This document shows, in pieces, positions 49,557 to 59,262 of a DNA stretch of 64,000 bases. Positions within the stretch are counted from its first letter, which is position 1; each line of letters starts with the position of its first letter. The notes beneath the pieces were generated by a model. That model saw only the letters and a list, made by a program, of their open reading frames with translations, had not been told where the DNA came from and made no database searches. Position numbers and translations under genes: made by a program. This DNA is from Meiothermus sp. Pnk-1 (GTDB lineage: Bacteria; Deinococcota; Deinococci; Deinococcales; Thermaceae), in assembly GCF_003226535.1 (NCBI RefSeq), contig NZ_QKOB01000009.1, forward strand, positions 19,892-83,891, given 5' to 3'.

Positions 49557-50273
49557 TCAGTGGCCTCCCAGATAGGCTTCTTGAATCTCGGGGCGAGCGG
49601 CCAACTCCGCCGCTGGCCCTGAAAAGGTGAGGCGACCGGTCTGCAAAACATAGCCCCGGTGGGCGATCTGCAGGGCAATGCGGGCGTTTTGCTCGACCAG
49701 GAGGATGGTCTTGCCCGCCTTGTTGAGGTTTTGGATGGTCTCGAAGATAAAGTCCACCAGCACCGGGGCCAATCCCATGCTGGGCTCATCCATCAGCAGC
49801 AGCTGAGGGTCTTGCATGAGGGCTCGGGCGATGGCCAACATCTGTTGCTCGCCCCCGGAGAGGGTGCCCCCCTTCTGGCTGCGGCGTTCGTAGAGGCGGG
49901 GGAAGAGCTGAAAAGCGTATTCCTTGCGCTCCTGCACGACTTTCTTATCCTTCTCGAGGAAGGCCCCGATCTCCAGATTTTCCTCCACGGTGAGCCTGGG
50001 GAAGATGCGCCGCCCCTCCGGTACGTGGCCGATACCCATAGCCACGATCTTATGCGCGTCCAGGCGCTGGATGGGCTGGCCTTGGTAGATCACCTCGCCG
50101 CGCCGGGCTTTGACCATGCCGCTGATGGTGCGCAAGGTGGTGCTCTTACCTGCCCCGTTGGCCCCGATGAGCGTTACGATCTCGCCGGGGTTGACCTCGA
50201 GGGAGATCCCCTGCAGGGCGTGGATGTGGCCGTAGTAGGTGTGGACCTCTTTGAGCTGGAGCATGGGGTTCAT
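49557..50273 (-). CDS. livF: Branched-chain amino acid ABC transporter ATPase LivF
   Basis: This 238-residue ATPase has Walker A GANGAGKST near residue 38, signature LSGGEQQML near 137 and Walker B LLLMDEPSMGLAP near 157. The short length and PSMGLAP identify LivF rather than LivG. It powers uptake with LivG, LivH and LivM. The start overlaps the livG stop by 4 bp. It is the last gene of livHMGF. Confidence 0.95.
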   Translation of the reverse strand: MNPMLQLKEVHTYYGHIHALQGISLEVNPGEIVTLIGANGAGKSTTLRTISGMVKARRGEVIYQGQPIQRLDAHKIVAMGIGHVPEGRRIFPRLTVEENLEIGAFLEKDKKVVQERKEYAFQLFPRLYERRSQKGGTLSGGEQQMLAIARALMQDPQLLLMDEPSMGLAPVLVDFIFETIQNLNKAGKTILLVEQNARIALQIAHRGYVLQTGRLTFSGPAAELAARPEIQEAYLGGH

Positions 50274-51085
50274 GCCACACCCCCTGCCGCGCCTTTTCCT
50301 AGATAGGCCTCAATCACCCGGGGGTTGCTGCGGATCTCCGCCGGAAGCCCCTCGGCGATTTTGGAACCGTACTCGAGCACCGCGATCCGGTCCGAGATGC
50401 TCATCACCATGCTCATGTCGTGTTCGATCAGGACGATGGTCAACCCCAGCTCCTTACGCAGCTTTTGCACGTCTTGTTTGAGCTGGTCGGTTTCTTGCGG
50501 GTTCATCCCTGCGGCGGGTTCGTCCAAAAGCAGCAGCTTGGGCTCGAGCGCCAGCGCTCGGGCGATCTCCAAGCGGCGCTGTTCGCCGTAGGGCAGGTTG
50601 CGGGAAAGCTCCCCGGCGCGGTGGGCCAGGCCCATGAACTCGAGCAGCTCCATGGCCCGGGCTTTGGCCCGCGCCTCTTCGCGACGGAAGGCGGGGGTGT
50701 GCAGGATAGAGGCCAGATAGGAGGTGTGGGTGTGGATGTGGTGGCCCACCAGCACGTTCTCCAGCACGGTCATGGCCCCGAACAGGCGGATGTTCTGGAA
50801 GGTGCGGCCTACCCCTTTGGCCGCCACCTTATCGGGGGATAGGCCGGTAATCTCCTCGCCATCCAGGAGAATTTTTCCCGTATCGGGGGCGTAGATGCCG
50901 GTGAGTAGGTTGAAAAATGTGGTCTTACCCGCACCGTTGGGGCCGATCACCGAAAAGATCTCGCCGGGTCTGACCTCGAGGCTCACGTCGTTGACCGCCA
51001 GCAGCCCGCCAAAGCGCTTGGAAACGCCCTGCACCGAAAGGGAGTAACCGCGTACCGCGGAAGCGGAGGTAAGGGGCACGCTCAT
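50270..51085 (-). CDS. livG: Branched-chain amino acid ABC transporter ATPase LivG
   Basis: This 271-residue ATPase has Walker A GPNGAGKTTFFN near residue 50, the LivG-type GVGRTFQNIRLFGAMTVLENV, an atypical signature NLPYGEQRRLEIARAL near 165 and Walker B LLLDEPAAGMNPQET. The helical insert of about 20 residues after the Q-loop is typical of LivG. ATG 51085 overlaps the livM stop by 4 bp. It forms the ATPase pair with LivF. Confidence 0.95.
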   Translation of the reverse strand: MSVPLTSASAVRGYSLSVQGVSKRFGGLLAVNDVSLEVRPGEIFSVIGPNGAGKTTFFNLLTGIYAPDTGKILLDGEEITGLSPDKVAAKGVGRTFQNIRLFGAMTVLENVLVGHHIHTHTSYLASILHTPAFRREEARAKARAMELLEFMGLAHRAGELSRNLPYGEQRRLEIARALALEPKLLLLDEPAAGMNPQETDQLKQDVQKLRKELGLTIVLIEHDMSMVMSISDRIAVLEYGSKIAEGLPAEIRSNPRVIEAYLGKGAAGGVA

Positions 51086-52473
51086 GACTTCTCCTTGACT
51101 TCCTCGGCCTCGAGCTGGTGCCGCCGCTCGGGGATGAGCCCTTCGGGCCGGAAGATCATCATCAGGATCAGCACGATCCCAAACACCAGCCGCTCGTACT
51201 TGGCCGGTTCAAACTGGTTGGGTAGGTTGGCTAGGTTGAAGCCTAGCACGGTCGCCCCGCTCTGGCGCAGGGTGTTGAGGTACTCCGAGAAGCTTTTGAG
51301 GAGATCGATGTTGAGGATGGTGAGGGCCGCCGCTCCCAGGATGACTCCAGGGATCGAACCCATCCCCCCTAGCACCACCATCCCCAGGATGGTGATCGAG
51401 GCCAGCAAGGTGAAGGACTCCGGGCTCACGAAGGTACGCTGCGCCGCGAAGATCACCCCCATCGCTCCGGAAAAGGCCGCCCCGGTGGCAAAAGCCAAGA
51501 GCTTGGTACCCAGCATGGGGATGCCCATGGCTTTAGCCGCCGTTTCGTCCTCGCGGATGGCCACCCAGGCCCGGCCAAAGCGGGAGTTGCCCAAGTTGAC
51601 GTTCACCGCGACCACGATGCCGATGACCACCAGTACCAATAGGTAGAAGAATAGCTGGTAGTCGGTCTTGGCGTCCAAGTGGACCCCAAAGAAGCTCATC
51701 AGGCTGCGAAACCAGTCGATGGGGGGGCGCTCCACCGGAGTGATGCCCTGGGGGCCGTTGGTGAGGTTTACCGGGTGGTCGAGGTTGTTGGCCAGCACCC
51801 GCACCACCTCGCCCAGCCCCAGCGTTACGATGGCCAGGTAGTCCCCTCGCAGCCTGAGGGCGGGCAGGCCGATTAGGACCCCGGTGATCGCCGTGGTGAT
51901 GATGGCAAGGATCATGAAGAGGTAGAAGAAATTCCCGTTTAGGGGAAAGCCTCCGGCGGTGAACTGGTTGGCCTGAGGTGAACCAAAGATGGCCCAAGTG
52001 TAGGCCCCGATGGCGAAGAAAGCTGCATAGCCTAGGTCCAGGAGCCCGGCCATCCCCACCACCACATTGAGACCCAGAGCCATCGCGGCGTAGATGCCAA
52101 TCTGGATGCCCAGCTCGAAGAGGAAGGAGTTGGTGAACCCCGCGATGGGGACAGAGAGGAGCAGGATGGCTGCCCCTAGGAGTCCTTTGATCCATCCGGG
52201 GATACCGGGGATGGTGATGAGGGAGACCAGCACCGCTAACAGGCCGATGAAGAGCAAATCCCCCCCGCTCCCGCGGGCCAGGCCCAGGGTAAAGCCCAGG
52301 GTGAGGAGGGCCAAAGAGAGGCTTCGCACCGTTACGGAAGCCCGCAGGTAGGCGACGATCCCTACCGCTGCGATGGCGACCAGCCCGCTCAGGAAGTTAG
52401 GGGCCAGCAGCAACAGCAGCAGGGAAACCGCTGTCGCCCCCAGCACCAGGCCGTTGGCAAGGTTTTTGTTCAT
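51082..52473 (-). CDS. livM: Branched-chain amino acid ABC transporter permease LivM, extended N-terminus
   Basis: This 463-residue permease is longer than many LivM proteins (often 300-400). The N-terminal about 130 residues form extra hydrophobic helices. The core begins near ELGIQIGIYAAMALGLNVVVG and includes LDLGYAAFFAIGAYTWA, LRLRGDYLAIVTLGLGEVVR and the EAA-like VAIREDETAAKAMG segment before VTFFLAAQRT-like regions. It pairs with LivH. ATG 52473 overlaps the livH stop by 4 bp. Confidence 0.95.
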   Translation of the reverse strand: MNKNLANGLVLGATAVSLLLLLLAPNFLSGLVAIAAVGIVAYLRASVTVRSLSLALLTLGFTLGLARGSGGDLLFIGLLAVLVSLITIPGIPGWIKGLLGAAILLLSVPIAGFTNSFLFELGIQIGIYAAMALGLNVVVGMAGLLDLGYAAFFAIGAYTWAIFGSPQANQFTAGGFPLNGNFFYLFMILAIITTAITGVLIGLPALRLRGDYLAIVTLGLGEVVRVLANNLDHPVNLTNGPQGITPVERPPIDWFRSLMSFFGVHLDAKTDYQLFFYLLVLVVIGIVVAVNVNLGNSRFGRAWVAIREDETAAKAMGIPMLGTKLLAFATGAAFSGAMGVIFAAQRTFVSPESFTLLASITILGMVVLGGMGSIPGVILGAAALTILNIDLLKSFSEYLNTLRQSGATVLGFNLANLPNQFEPAKYERLVFGIVLILMMIFRPEGLIPERRHQLEAEEVKEKS

Positions 52474-53432
52474 ACCTTCTCCTTGACCACTTGGCCCAAG
52501 AGCCCTTGGGGCCTGAACAGAAGCAGCAGGATGAGGATCAAGAAAGCGATCACGTCCTTGTATTCGGTGCCGAAGTTACCGTTGGTGAGGGTGGGCATGT
52601 AAGTCCCGGCCAGGGTCTCGAGCTGGCCCAATACCAAGCCCCCCACCATCGCTCCGGGAATGTTTCCGATCCCACCCAGCACGGCGGCGGTAAAGGCCTT
52701 GATGCCGGGTAAAAACCCTACGTAGGGGGAGATGGTGGTGTATTGTACCGCGAAGAGCACCCCCGCTACCCCGGCTAAAGCCCCGCCAATCAAGAAGGTG
52801 CGGGAGATGATCTGGTCGGGATTGATCCCCATGAGGGCGGCGGTGTTCATGTCCTGGGCGACGGCGCGAATGGCGGTTCCCAGCTTGGTGTAGTTCACCA
52901 AGTAGCTAAGTCCCAGGAGCATCAGGATCGAGACCACCACCAGGATGATGGATTTGAGCTGGACGAAGACCCCCGGAAGAGCAAAGGATTGCTCGAGGGC
53001 GGGCAGGCTGGTCATGCGCAGGAAGAACTCGTTGTGCCAGATGGCTTCGATCAGCCGCACCAGGTCTTGTAGCACGAAAGAAACCCCGATGGCGGTGATC
53101 AGCGGCACCAGACGATTGGTGGTGCCCCGTTTGCGCAGGGGGCGGTAGGCCAACCGCTCGACCCATACCGCCACCGCGCCGGAGACAGCGGCGCCCAGCA
53201 GCAAAGCGATCAGGAGCAGGAGCAAAGCGTTGGGGATTACCGGGGCTAGATAGCGAAACGCTTCCACGCCGGTTACCGCGCCGATCATAAAGATCTCCGA
53301 GTGGGCGAAGTTGATCAGCTCGAGCACCCCATAGACCATGGTGTAGCCCAAGGCGATCATGGCGTACACGAACCCGAGCAACAGCCCCTCGAGGAACACC
53401 TGCGGCAAGAGCTGCAACAGAGCATTTAGCAA
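52470..53432 (-). CDS. livH: Branched-chain amino acid ABC transporter permease LivH
   Basis: This 320-residue permease has about eight helices. Landmarks are GLLLGFVYAMIALGYTMVYGV, NFAHSEIFMIGAV, AIRAVAQDMNTAALMGINPD (ATPase-docking) and AAVLGGIGNIPGAMVGGLVL. A TTG start at 53432 is preferred because AAAGGAGG lies 5-6 nt upstream; the further upstream frame contains no ribosome site. It starts the livHMGF cistrons, 145 bp after livK, with a strong hairpin in between. Confidence 0.93.
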   Translation of the reverse strand: MLNALLQLLPQVFLEGLLLGFVYAMIALGYTMVYGVLELINFAHSEIFMIGAVTGVEAFRYLAPVIPNALLLLLIALLLGAAVSGAVAVWVERLAYRPLRKRGTTNRLVPLITAIGVSFVLQDLVRLIEAIWHNEFFLRMTSLPALEQSFALPGVFVQLKSIILVVVSILMLLGLSYLVNYTKLGTAIRAVAQDMNTAALMGINPDQIISRTFLIGGALAGVAGVLFAVQYTTISPYVGFLPGIKAFTAAVLGGIGNIPGAMVGGLVLGQLETLAGTYMPTLTNGNFGTEYKDVIAFLILILLLLFRPQGLLGQVVKEKV

Positions 53433-53533
53433 GCGAGGCCTCCTTTGTCTAGACCGGCAAGTTTCATTCACGGATGATAAACGATTATAGCCTGGTTTGG
53501 TGGGCCAGATTGGGAAATATCCCGTCAGCCACT

Positions 53534-53565
53534 TTTAAGGGGTGGCCCGGAGGCCACCCCTTAAA
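53534..53565 (-). terminator. Hairpin between livK and livH
   Basis: TTTAAGGGGTGGCC and GGCCACCCCTTAAA form a perfect 14-bp stem with a 4-nt loop just after the livK stop. Without a long T-tract it may terminate partly or stabilise livK mRNA, giving more binding protein than permease. Confidence 0.8.
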
Positions 53566-53577
53566 GCTTTCGCCCTC

Positions 53578-54741
53578 TCAGCGTAGGGCCGGGGCCGGGA
53601 CGGCGACCTTCTTGAGCAGCTTGGCGTGGGCGTATACCCCGTCCTCCATGTAGAGCACAAAGTAGTCGGCCACCTTGATGTCGCCCTTGCTGTCGAACTC
53701 GATGTCCCCGGTGAGGCCCGAGAGCTTGACCTTGCGGACTTCCTGGGCCACCTGCTTGACATCGGGCTTCTTGCCGCCGTTGGCCTTGATGGCCGCCTCG
53801 ATGGCGGCGATGATCACGTTGGCTGAGTCGTAGGCGTAGATGCCGAAGCCCTCGATCTTTTTATTGAACTTCTGCTCGAAGACCTTAGCCAAAGCCGCCG
53901 CCTTGGGGAACTGGCTTACCGGACCGGCGACGGTGGTGAAGTAGGTGTTCTTGGCCGCTGCGGTCCCGGCCAGGCGCTCGTACTCGGAGGAGTCGAGGCC
54001 GTCGCCGCCCATTATGGGGGTGGTGATACCCCGCTCGCGGAGCTGCTTGGCGAAGGGGCCGATCTGGTCGTAGATGCCGCCAAAGTAGATCAGATCGGGC
54101 TTGGCGGCCTGGATCTGCACAATTAGCGGGGCAAAGTTGCTCTTCTCCTCGGTGCCCACGAGCTGCAGTACGGTCCCGCCGAGGGCCTTGAAGCGCGCGG
54201 CGAAATTCTCCGCCAAGCCCTGGCCGTAGGCAGTCTTGTCGTGGAGCACGAAGGCTTTGGTCACTTTGAGGTCGCGGTAGGCGAACTCGGCGCCGGCCGG
54301 GCCTTGTACATCGTCGCGCCCGCAGATCCGGTTGACGTTGGGCAGGTTGCGGTCGGTGACGCGGGGGTTGGTGTTGGCGGGAGAGACCATCACCAGCCCG
54401 GTGCGGGCATAGACCTCCGAGGCGGGAATGGCTACGCCGGAGTTGAGGTGGCCTACCACCCCCAGGATATCTTTATCGTTGATGATGCGGTTGGCGTTGG
54501 CCACGCCGGTATCGGGGTTGGCTTGGTCATCGTAGGGGGCGAGCTGCAGGTCAAAGCCCATAGCCTTGAACCGAGCCTGGGCCTCTTCTACAGCTACCTG
54601 AGCCCCCAGCTTGATCTGCTCGCCCAGGGCCGCTTGTCCGCCCGACAGCGGCGACTGGGTGGCGATCTTGATCACGTTGGACTGGGCCGAAGCCAGCCCT
54701 AGGGCCAGTGCGCCAATTGCGACGATAAGGGTTTGCTTCAT
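53578..54741 (-). CDS. livK: Branched-chain amino acid-binding protein LivK
   Basis: This 387-residue periplasmic-binding-protein-fold receptor has a signal peptide (LIVAIGALALGLASA, cleaved before QSN). The mature part IKIATQSPLSGGQAALGEQI, DILGVVGHLNSGVAIPASEVY, ISPANTNP-like VSPANTNPRVTDRNLPNVNR (in parts) and AFVLHDKTAYGQGLAE fits LivJ/LivK proteins for leucine, isoleucine, valine. GGAGGAA precedes ATG 54741; a TTGACA-17-TATAGA promoter lies about 120 bp upstream. It heads the liv operon. Confidence 0.95.
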   Translation of the reverse strand: MKQTLIVAIGALALGLASAQSNVIKIATQSPLSGGQAALGEQIKLGAQVAVEEAQARFKAMGFDLQLAPYDDQANPDTGVANANRIINDKDILGVVGHLNSGVAIPASEVYARTGLVMVSPANTNPRVTDRNLPNVNRICGRDDVQGPAGAEFAYRDLKVTKAFVLHDKTAYGQGLAENFAARFKALGGTVLQLVGTEEKSNFAPLIVQIQAAKPDLIYFGGIYDQIGPFAKQLRERGITTPIMGGDGLDSSEYERLAGTAAAKNTYFTTVAGPVSQFPKAAALAKVFEQKFNKKIEGFGIYAYDSANVIIAAIEAAIKANGGKKPDVKQVAQEVRKVKLSGLTGDIEFDSKGDIKVADYFVLYMEDGVYAHAKLLKKVAVPAPALR

Positions 54742-54856
54742 GCTGATTCCTCCACCAACTTTGAACGCATCGTCACTTCCCTGACCATTATGGTGTATGA
54801 CGGAAAGAGGTTCTGGGCCAAAGCAGTTACTCGCTGCGCTCGCGTTGCGGGCTCAT

Positions 54857-54885
54857 TCTATACAGGTTGTCTGGCTTCTTGTCAA
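54857..54885 (-). promoter_or_regulatory. liv operon promoter
   Basis: Minus-strand -35 TTGACA (54880-54885), 17-bp spacer, -10 TATAGA (54857-54862). The transcript should start near 54850 and carry a leader of about 110 nt before livK. Confidence 0.75.
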
Positions 54886-54925
54886 CGGCGTTAAGCGCCT
54901 TTGCGCGATCAAAACGTTTCCTTGG

Positions 54926-54937
54926 CTGACTGGTCAG
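54926..54937. promoter_or_regulatory. Palindrome upstream of the liv promoter
   Basis: CTGAC-TG-GTCAG is a perfect inverted repeat 41 bp upstream of the livK -35. Its core matches the palindrome in the start of the ABC exporter gene (39027-39040), on the other strand. It is a possible regulator site. Confidence 0.35.
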
Positions 54938-55170
54938 TTTTTCCGGGTGGAACGCCTCGCGCCTTTGTGGGTAAAAGGCTGTTGCTGGACGGCTTTTCCC
55001 CCACCCACCGAGATTGCTGGCCGGGCCCAGGGTACCCCCGCACGGCCAAGACCAGCCTGGGCTTCCCTTTTGGCCTTAGCCCAGGGTAAGCTAACAAAGC
55101 ACAACCCGCTGGCTGTTGTCAGGGCAGGCATATTTATGCTAAGCGCCTCATATGTTATTGTGTTGCTATT
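54938..55170. other. Spacer between livK and the divergent reductase gene
   Basis: No gene is recognised. It holds a weak long-loop inverted repeat (CTGGGC near 55056 and GCCCAG near 55079), the perfect palindrome GCATA-TT-TATGC (55128-55139) and a -10-like TATGTT (55151-55156) that would give the reductase gene a leader of about 8 nt. The GCATA palindrome lies where its -35 should be. Confidence 0.4.
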
Positions 55171-56196
55171 ATGCGCACGGACGTGACCATTATCGGTGCC
55201 GGGCCAGCGGGACTTTTTGCGGCTTTTTACGTGGGGATGCGCAACCTTAGCGTGCGCCTCATCGACCCCCTTCCCGAACCCGGCGGCCAGCTTTCCGCCC
55301 TCTACCCCGAAAAGTACATCTACGATATCGCTGGCTTCCCTAAGGTCTTGGCCAAGGATATCGTGGCTAATTTGACGGCACAGCTCGAGCCCTTCAAGCC
55401 AATCTACAGTCTGGGTGAGCGGGCGGAGAAACTTGAGGAAGACAACGGTGACTTCGTGATCCAGACCTCGGCAGGCCACAGCTACCGCACCGGCTCTATC
55501 GTGATTGCCGCGGGGGTAGGGGCTTTTGAGCCGCGTAAGATCGGCTGCCCCGGCGAGGCCGATTTCGCGGGGCATGGAGTTTATTATGCGGTCAAAAATC
55601 CCGAGGAGTTTCGGGGAAAACGAGTGCTCGTCGTGGGGGGCGGGGACAGTGCGGTGGACTGGACGCTAGGGCTTAAGGACCGGGCCCACGTCACCCTCAT
55701 CCACCGCCGGGATAGTTTCCGTGCTCATGGGGCTACGGTCAACCAGCTGCGGGCGGCTGCCGAGGCCGGGGAGATTCGCCTTCTCACCCCCTACGAGATC
55801 AGGAGCATCGAGGGGGATGGCCGGGTGCAGCGGGCCACCATCTTCCACAACCAAACCAAGGAAGAGACGGCGCTCGAGCTAGATGCGGTGATCATACTGG
55901 CCGGGTACCTCTCCAAGCTAGGGCCGCTGGCCAGCTGGGGCCTCGAGCTCGAGGGCAACAAGATCAAGGTCAACTCCAAGATGGAGACCAGCCGCCCTGG
56001 CATCTTCGGCTGTGGGGACATCGTTACCTATCCTGGCAAGCTTCCGCTGATCGCCCTGGGCTTCGGGGAGGCGGCGATCGCCGCCAACCACGCCGCGGCG
56101 TACGCCAACCCGGCCCTCAAGGTGAACCCCGGGCACTCCTCAGAAAAAGCCGACCACGTCCCAGCCCTGGTAGAAAAAGCGGTCGCCGAGATCTGA
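55171..56196 (+). CDS. Ferredoxin/flavodoxin-NADP+ reductase, thioredoxin-reductase-like type
   Basis: This 341-residue flavoprotein has an FAD motif [18 protein letters not shown] at the N-terminus, an NADPH motif [17 protein letters not shown] near residue 155 and the C-terminal [24 protein letters not shown] (in parts). The redox-active CxxC of thioredoxin reductase is replaced by non-cysteine residues, as in YumC-type ferredoxin-NADP reductases. It passes electrons between NADPH and ferredoxin, feeding for example Fe-S synthesis. A convergent terminator follows at 56282. Confidence 0.94.
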   Translation: MRTDVTIIGAGPAGLFAAFYVGMRNLSVRLIDPLPEPGGQLSALYPEKYIYDIAGFPKVLAKDIVANLTAQLEPFKPIYSLGERAEKLEEDNGDFVIQTSAGHSYRTGSIVIAAGVGAFEPRKIGCPGEADFAGHGVYYAVKNPEEFRGKRVLVVGGGDSAVDWTLGLKDRAHVTLIHRRDSFRAHGATVNQLRAAAEAGEIRLLTPYEIRSIEGDGRVQRATIFHNQTKEETALELDAVIILAGYLSKLGPLASWGLELEGNKIKVNSKMETSRPGIFGCGDIVTYPGKLPLIALGFGEAAIAANHAAAYANPALKVNPGHSSEKADHVPALVEKAVAEI

Positions 56197-56281
56197 CCCC
56201 TTGGGCGGCCAGGGGGAAGCGTTTTGCTAAGCGCAGGTTCCTCTGCGAGGCGTGCCCGGCCGGACAACGCCGCCAAATTAG

Positions 56282-56307
56282 GCCCCAGGGGCCACCCCCC
56301 CTGGGGC
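56282..56307. terminator. Bidirectional terminator
   Basis: GCCCCAGGGG and CCCCTGGGGC form a 10-bp stem with loop CCACCC, followed by TTTCG on the plus strand, between the convergent reductase and 5'-nucleotidase genes. Confidence 0.75.
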
Positions 56308-56323
56308 TTTCGTGTCGTGTCTT

Positions 56324-58000
56324 CTACGCGCCCACGAGCGCGCGGGGGTTCGCCACGTAAGCCGGACGCTCCACCCCGCTCTTAGGCTCGTTGAGGATGG
56401 TAATGCGGCCCTCGACCTTCGGTTCCCAGGTGGGCTGGGTACGCAAGTAGTCGAGGAAGCTCTCGGCGTCGGAGAAGCCGGTATCCACCCGGTACCCCTT
56501 GGCCGCCTTGAGGCTATCGAACCCGTCGCCGCCGATGGCCATAAAGTTGTTGACCACGGTGCGGTACGTTGCATTCGCATCGAGCGGCACGTACTGCCCA
56601 CCCTGAAGCACTTCCACCTTGGTGATCCGGCTGCCGGCTGGCTTGGAGAGATCAAAGGTGTAGCGCAGCCCGGCCACCCCGGAGAGGAAGCGTCCAGCCC
56701 CTTGCTCCCATTGAGAGACGCCGTTCTCCAGGGCCGCTATAACCTCGCTTCCCTTGAGGTCCATCACCACCAGGGTGTTCCCGAAGGGCAGCACCTCGTA
56801 AACCTTGCCCACGGTGATCGGCCCGGCTGGAATGGTCGCCCGCACTCCTCCGCCGTTTTGCAGGGCGATCACCGTTCCTGCGCTACGGGTCTTCCACAGC
56901 ATGGCGTCGGCGATGAGGTTAGAGAGGTTGCTCTCGCGGCGGCGCACCACGGTGCGGTCACCCTGCAAGTCCACCCGGGCCTGGGCCACTACCTGAGTCT
57001 GTAAGGCGGCGATGGGCATCGCGTACACCTTGAGGGCCTCGAGGGCGAAACGCTCCTCGGGGATGTCGGCGGCGATCAGAATCGGGCGACCTTCGTACCG
57101 GACCAGCTCGCCGGCTTGGTTCCACTCCACCTTGAGCTGGCCCACCACCTTGGCCCATTCCCACGCCTGCACGATCAGCACGTCCTTACCCTCGGGATTC
57201 TTGACCACCGTGGGGTAAGGGCCAGCCGGTTGAAGCTCCTTGAAGTCGGGGAAGCTGCCCAGGAGGGTATGGGAGTGGCCCCCCACGATGACCTGCGCCC
57301 CTACGATCTTCTTGGCTAGCTCCTGATCCTGTAGATAACCCAGGTGAGAGAGGATCACGATCTTCTTGACCCCCCGGCTCATCAGCTCCACGATGGCTTT
57401 TTGGGCGGCTTGGGCCGGATCGGTGAAGGTCACGGTGGGGCCGGGGTTGGCGATAAAGGCGGTGTCAGGGGTGGTCAGGCCGATGATCCCGATGTTCTCT
57501 CCGCCCACCCGCACCACCGCGTAGGGCCGGATCTTACCCGCCAGCCTGGGCTCTTTGGAGACGTCGGTGTTGGCGGAGAGAATGGGGAAGCGAGCCCCGT
57601 CCACGAAGGGCTGGAGGCCCTCTGGCCCGTTGTCGAACTCGTGGTTGCCGATAGCCATAGCCCGCACCCCCATGCGGTGCAGAAAGTAGCGATCGGCCAG
57701 GCCCCGGTACTGGTTGAAGTAGAGGGTGCCCTGGAACACGTCGCCGGCGTGCAAAAAGAGCACGTTGCGCTCCGAGGCCCGGAAGCGGTCGAACAGCGAG
57801 ATCACCCGAGGAAAGCCCCCTAGGGGCTGGTTCGCTTTGCCTCCCAGGGTGAGCAGGGTGGGCTCGAGGTGGGCGTGGGTGTCGTTGGTGTGGACGATGG
57901 TGAGGGAGAAGCTTCCGCTCGAGCTTCCCTGAGCCCGCACCACACCGGCGGCGGTCAGTCCCGTGATAAAACCCGCTTTGAGCAACTCTCTCCGATGCAT
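56324..58000 (-). CDS. Exported 5'-nucleotidase/UshA-type metallophosphoesterase
   Basis: The protein has 558 residues. The N-terminus MHRRELLKAGFITGLTAAG is a twin-arginine (Tat) signal with RRELLK, so it is exported folded. The metallophosphoesterase domain shows IVHTNDTHAHLEP near residue 35, GNHEFDNG near 116, and VIVGGHSHTLLG near 238. The C-terminal substrate domain (about 320-530) contains NLIADAMLW and LQNGGGVRATIPAG. It should hydrolyse extracellular nucleotides for salvage. ATG 58000 has GAGGAGGA upstream. Confidence 0.94.
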   Translation of the reverse strand: MHRRELLKAGFITGLTAAGVVRAQGSSSGSFSLTIVHTNDTHAHLEPTLLTLGGKANQPLGGFPRVISLFDRFRASERNVLFLHAGDVFQGTLYFNQYRGLADRYFLHRMGVRAMAIGNHEFDNGPEGLQPFVDGARFPILSANTDVSKEPRLAGKIRPYAVVRVGGENIGIIGLTTPDTAFIANPGPTVTFTDPAQAAQKAIVELMSRGVKKIVILSHLGYLQDQELAKKIVGAQVIVGGHSHTLLGSFPDFKELQPAGPYPTVVKNPEGKDVLIVQAWEWAKVVGQLKVEWNQAGELVRYEGRPILIAADIPEERFALEALKVYAMPIAALQTQVVAQARVDLQGDRTVVRRRESNLSNLIADAMLWKTRSAGTVIALQNGGGVRATIPAGPITVGKVYEVLPFGNTLVVMDLKGSEVIAALENGVSQWEQGAGRFLSGVAGLRYTFDLSKPAGSRITKVEVLQGGQYVPLDANATYRTVVNNFMAIGGDGFDSLKAAKGYRVDTGFSDAESFLDYLRTQPTWEPKVEGRITILNEPKSGVERPAYVANPRALVGA

Positions 58001-58099
58001 GGTTCCTCCTCGCGCCCTATCATATCGGGTCGGCGTTCAGCCGCGGGTCAGGGGGAGGCCCCGCAACATCGCCCCGGGGGATTCGAGTAGACTGGCCCC

Positions 58100-59215
58100 A
58101 TGAGACAGCTTCTGCTCGTCCTGAGCCTCTTGGGAACGGCCCAGGCGCAGTTGCTGAGCTTTACCCCGGTGGTTCGGGGTCTCCAGCAACCGCTATGGCT
58201 GACCTACGCTCCAGGGGATGGGAGCCGGATGTTCGTCCTCGAACAGGCTGGGCGGGTGCGCTTGGTCCAGGAGGGCCGGTTGCTTCCAGAGCCCTTTCTC
58301 GACGTGAGTGACCTCGTCTCTTGCTGTGGCGAGCGGGGGCTTTTAGGGCTGGCTTTTCACCCCGACTACCGGCAAAACGGGTGGTTTTTTATCAACTACA
58401 CCCGGCGTGCTGACGGGGCCACGGTGATCGCCCGCTACAAGGTTTCCAATAACCCCGACCGAGCCGACCCCAGAAGCGCCCAAATCCTCCTCACCATCGA
58501 GCAACCCTACGCCAACCACAACGGCGGCATGGTCGCCTTCGGGCCAGACGGTTACCTATACATCGGCGTGGGCGACGGCGGCGCCGCAGGGGATCCGCAA
58601 AACCATGCGCAAAATCTAGGAAGCCTCTTAGGTAAGATCCTTCGGATCGACGTCAGTAAGTCGGAGGGCAACCGCCCATACGGTATCCCTCAGAGCAACC
58701 CCTTTCTCAACCGCCCGGGAGCCCGTCCGGAGATCTGGGCCTACGGGTTGAGAAACCCTTGGCGTTTCTCCTTCGACCGCGAGAGCGGTGACCTGTGGAT
58801 TGGGGACGTAGGCCAAGGTCGTGTCGAAGAGGTGGACTTCCAGCCCGCGGCCAGCAAGGGTGGGGAAAACTACGGTTGGCGGCTGAAGGAGGGCCGCCAG
58901 TGTTATACCCCTTCTTCCGGCTGTGCGCGGGAGGGGCTGGTAGACCCAGTGCTCGAGTACGACCATTCCCAAGGCAACTCCATCACCGGCGGCTACCGCT
59001 ACCGCGGCCGCGCCATGCCCGCCCTGAAGGGAGCCTATATCTACGGGGACTTTGGCAGCGGGCGGATCTGGGCAGGCCGCGAGCAGGCGGGAAAGTGGAC
59101 GGCCCAGCTCCTTGCCCACACCGAGTACAACATCAGTTCGTTCGGCGAAGACCTCGAGGGAGAGCTATACGTGGTGGACTACCGCGGGGCTATCTACCGG
59201 TTGGGCTCGAGGTAA
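58100..59215 (+). CDS. PQQ-type aldose sugar dehydrogenase
   Basis: This 371-residue exported six-bladed beta-propeller has a signal peptide ([13 protein letters not shown]). The family segments [45 protein letters not shown] (in parts), [24 protein letters not shown] (in parts) and [23 protein letters not shown] region match soluble aldose dehydrogenases that use PQQ. It would oxidise sugars outside the membrane. TAGACT at 58088-58093 ends 6 nt before ATG, indicating a leaderless mRNA. Two adjacent cysteines (SCCGE) are typical of the family. Confidence 0.92.
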   Translation: MRQLLLVLSLLGTAQAQLLSFTPVVRGLQQPLWLTYAPGDGSRMFVLEQAGRVRLVQEGRLLPEPFLDVSDLVSCCGERGLLGLAFHPDYRQNGWFFINYTRRADGATVIARYKVSNNPDRADPRSAQILLTIEQPYANHNGGMVAFGPDGYLYIGVGDGGAAGDPQNHAQNLGSLLGKILRIDVSKSEGNRPYGIPQSNPFLNRPGARPEIWAYGLRNPWRFSFDRESGDLWIGDVGQGRVEEVDFQPAASKGGENYGWRLKEGRQCYTPSSGCAREGLVDPVLEYDHSQGNSITGGYRYRGRAMPALKGAYIYGDFGSGRIWAGREQAGKWTAQLLAHTEYNISSFGEDLEGELYVVDYRGAIYRLGSR

Positions 59216-59217
59216 AT

Positions 59218-59238
59218 GCCCCCCGCGGGGGTCTTTTT
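59218..59238 (+). terminator. Rho-independent terminator
   Basis: CCCCC-GC-GGGGG followed by TCTTTTT directly after the sugar dehydrogenase stop, 25 bp before the glnA start. Confidence 0.75.
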
Positions 59239-59247
59239 CCTGTCCTC

Positions 59248-59253
59248 TATACT
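59248..59253 (+). promoter_or_regulatory. -10 box of glnA
   Basis: TATACT lies 9 nt before ATG 59263, just after the upstream terminator. Transcription would start within a few nt of the ATG, so the glnA mRNA is leaderless or nearly so; a GAGG in the interval may act as a weak ribosome site. Confidence 0.55.
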
Positions 59254-59262
59254 GAGGCTGCC

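Noticed and set aside
49545..49560. CTGAC-N6-GTCAG inverted repeat at the livF stop
   Set aside because: The spacer differs from the other CTGAC palindromes and it lies at the end of the operon, away from a promoter, so it is probably chance.
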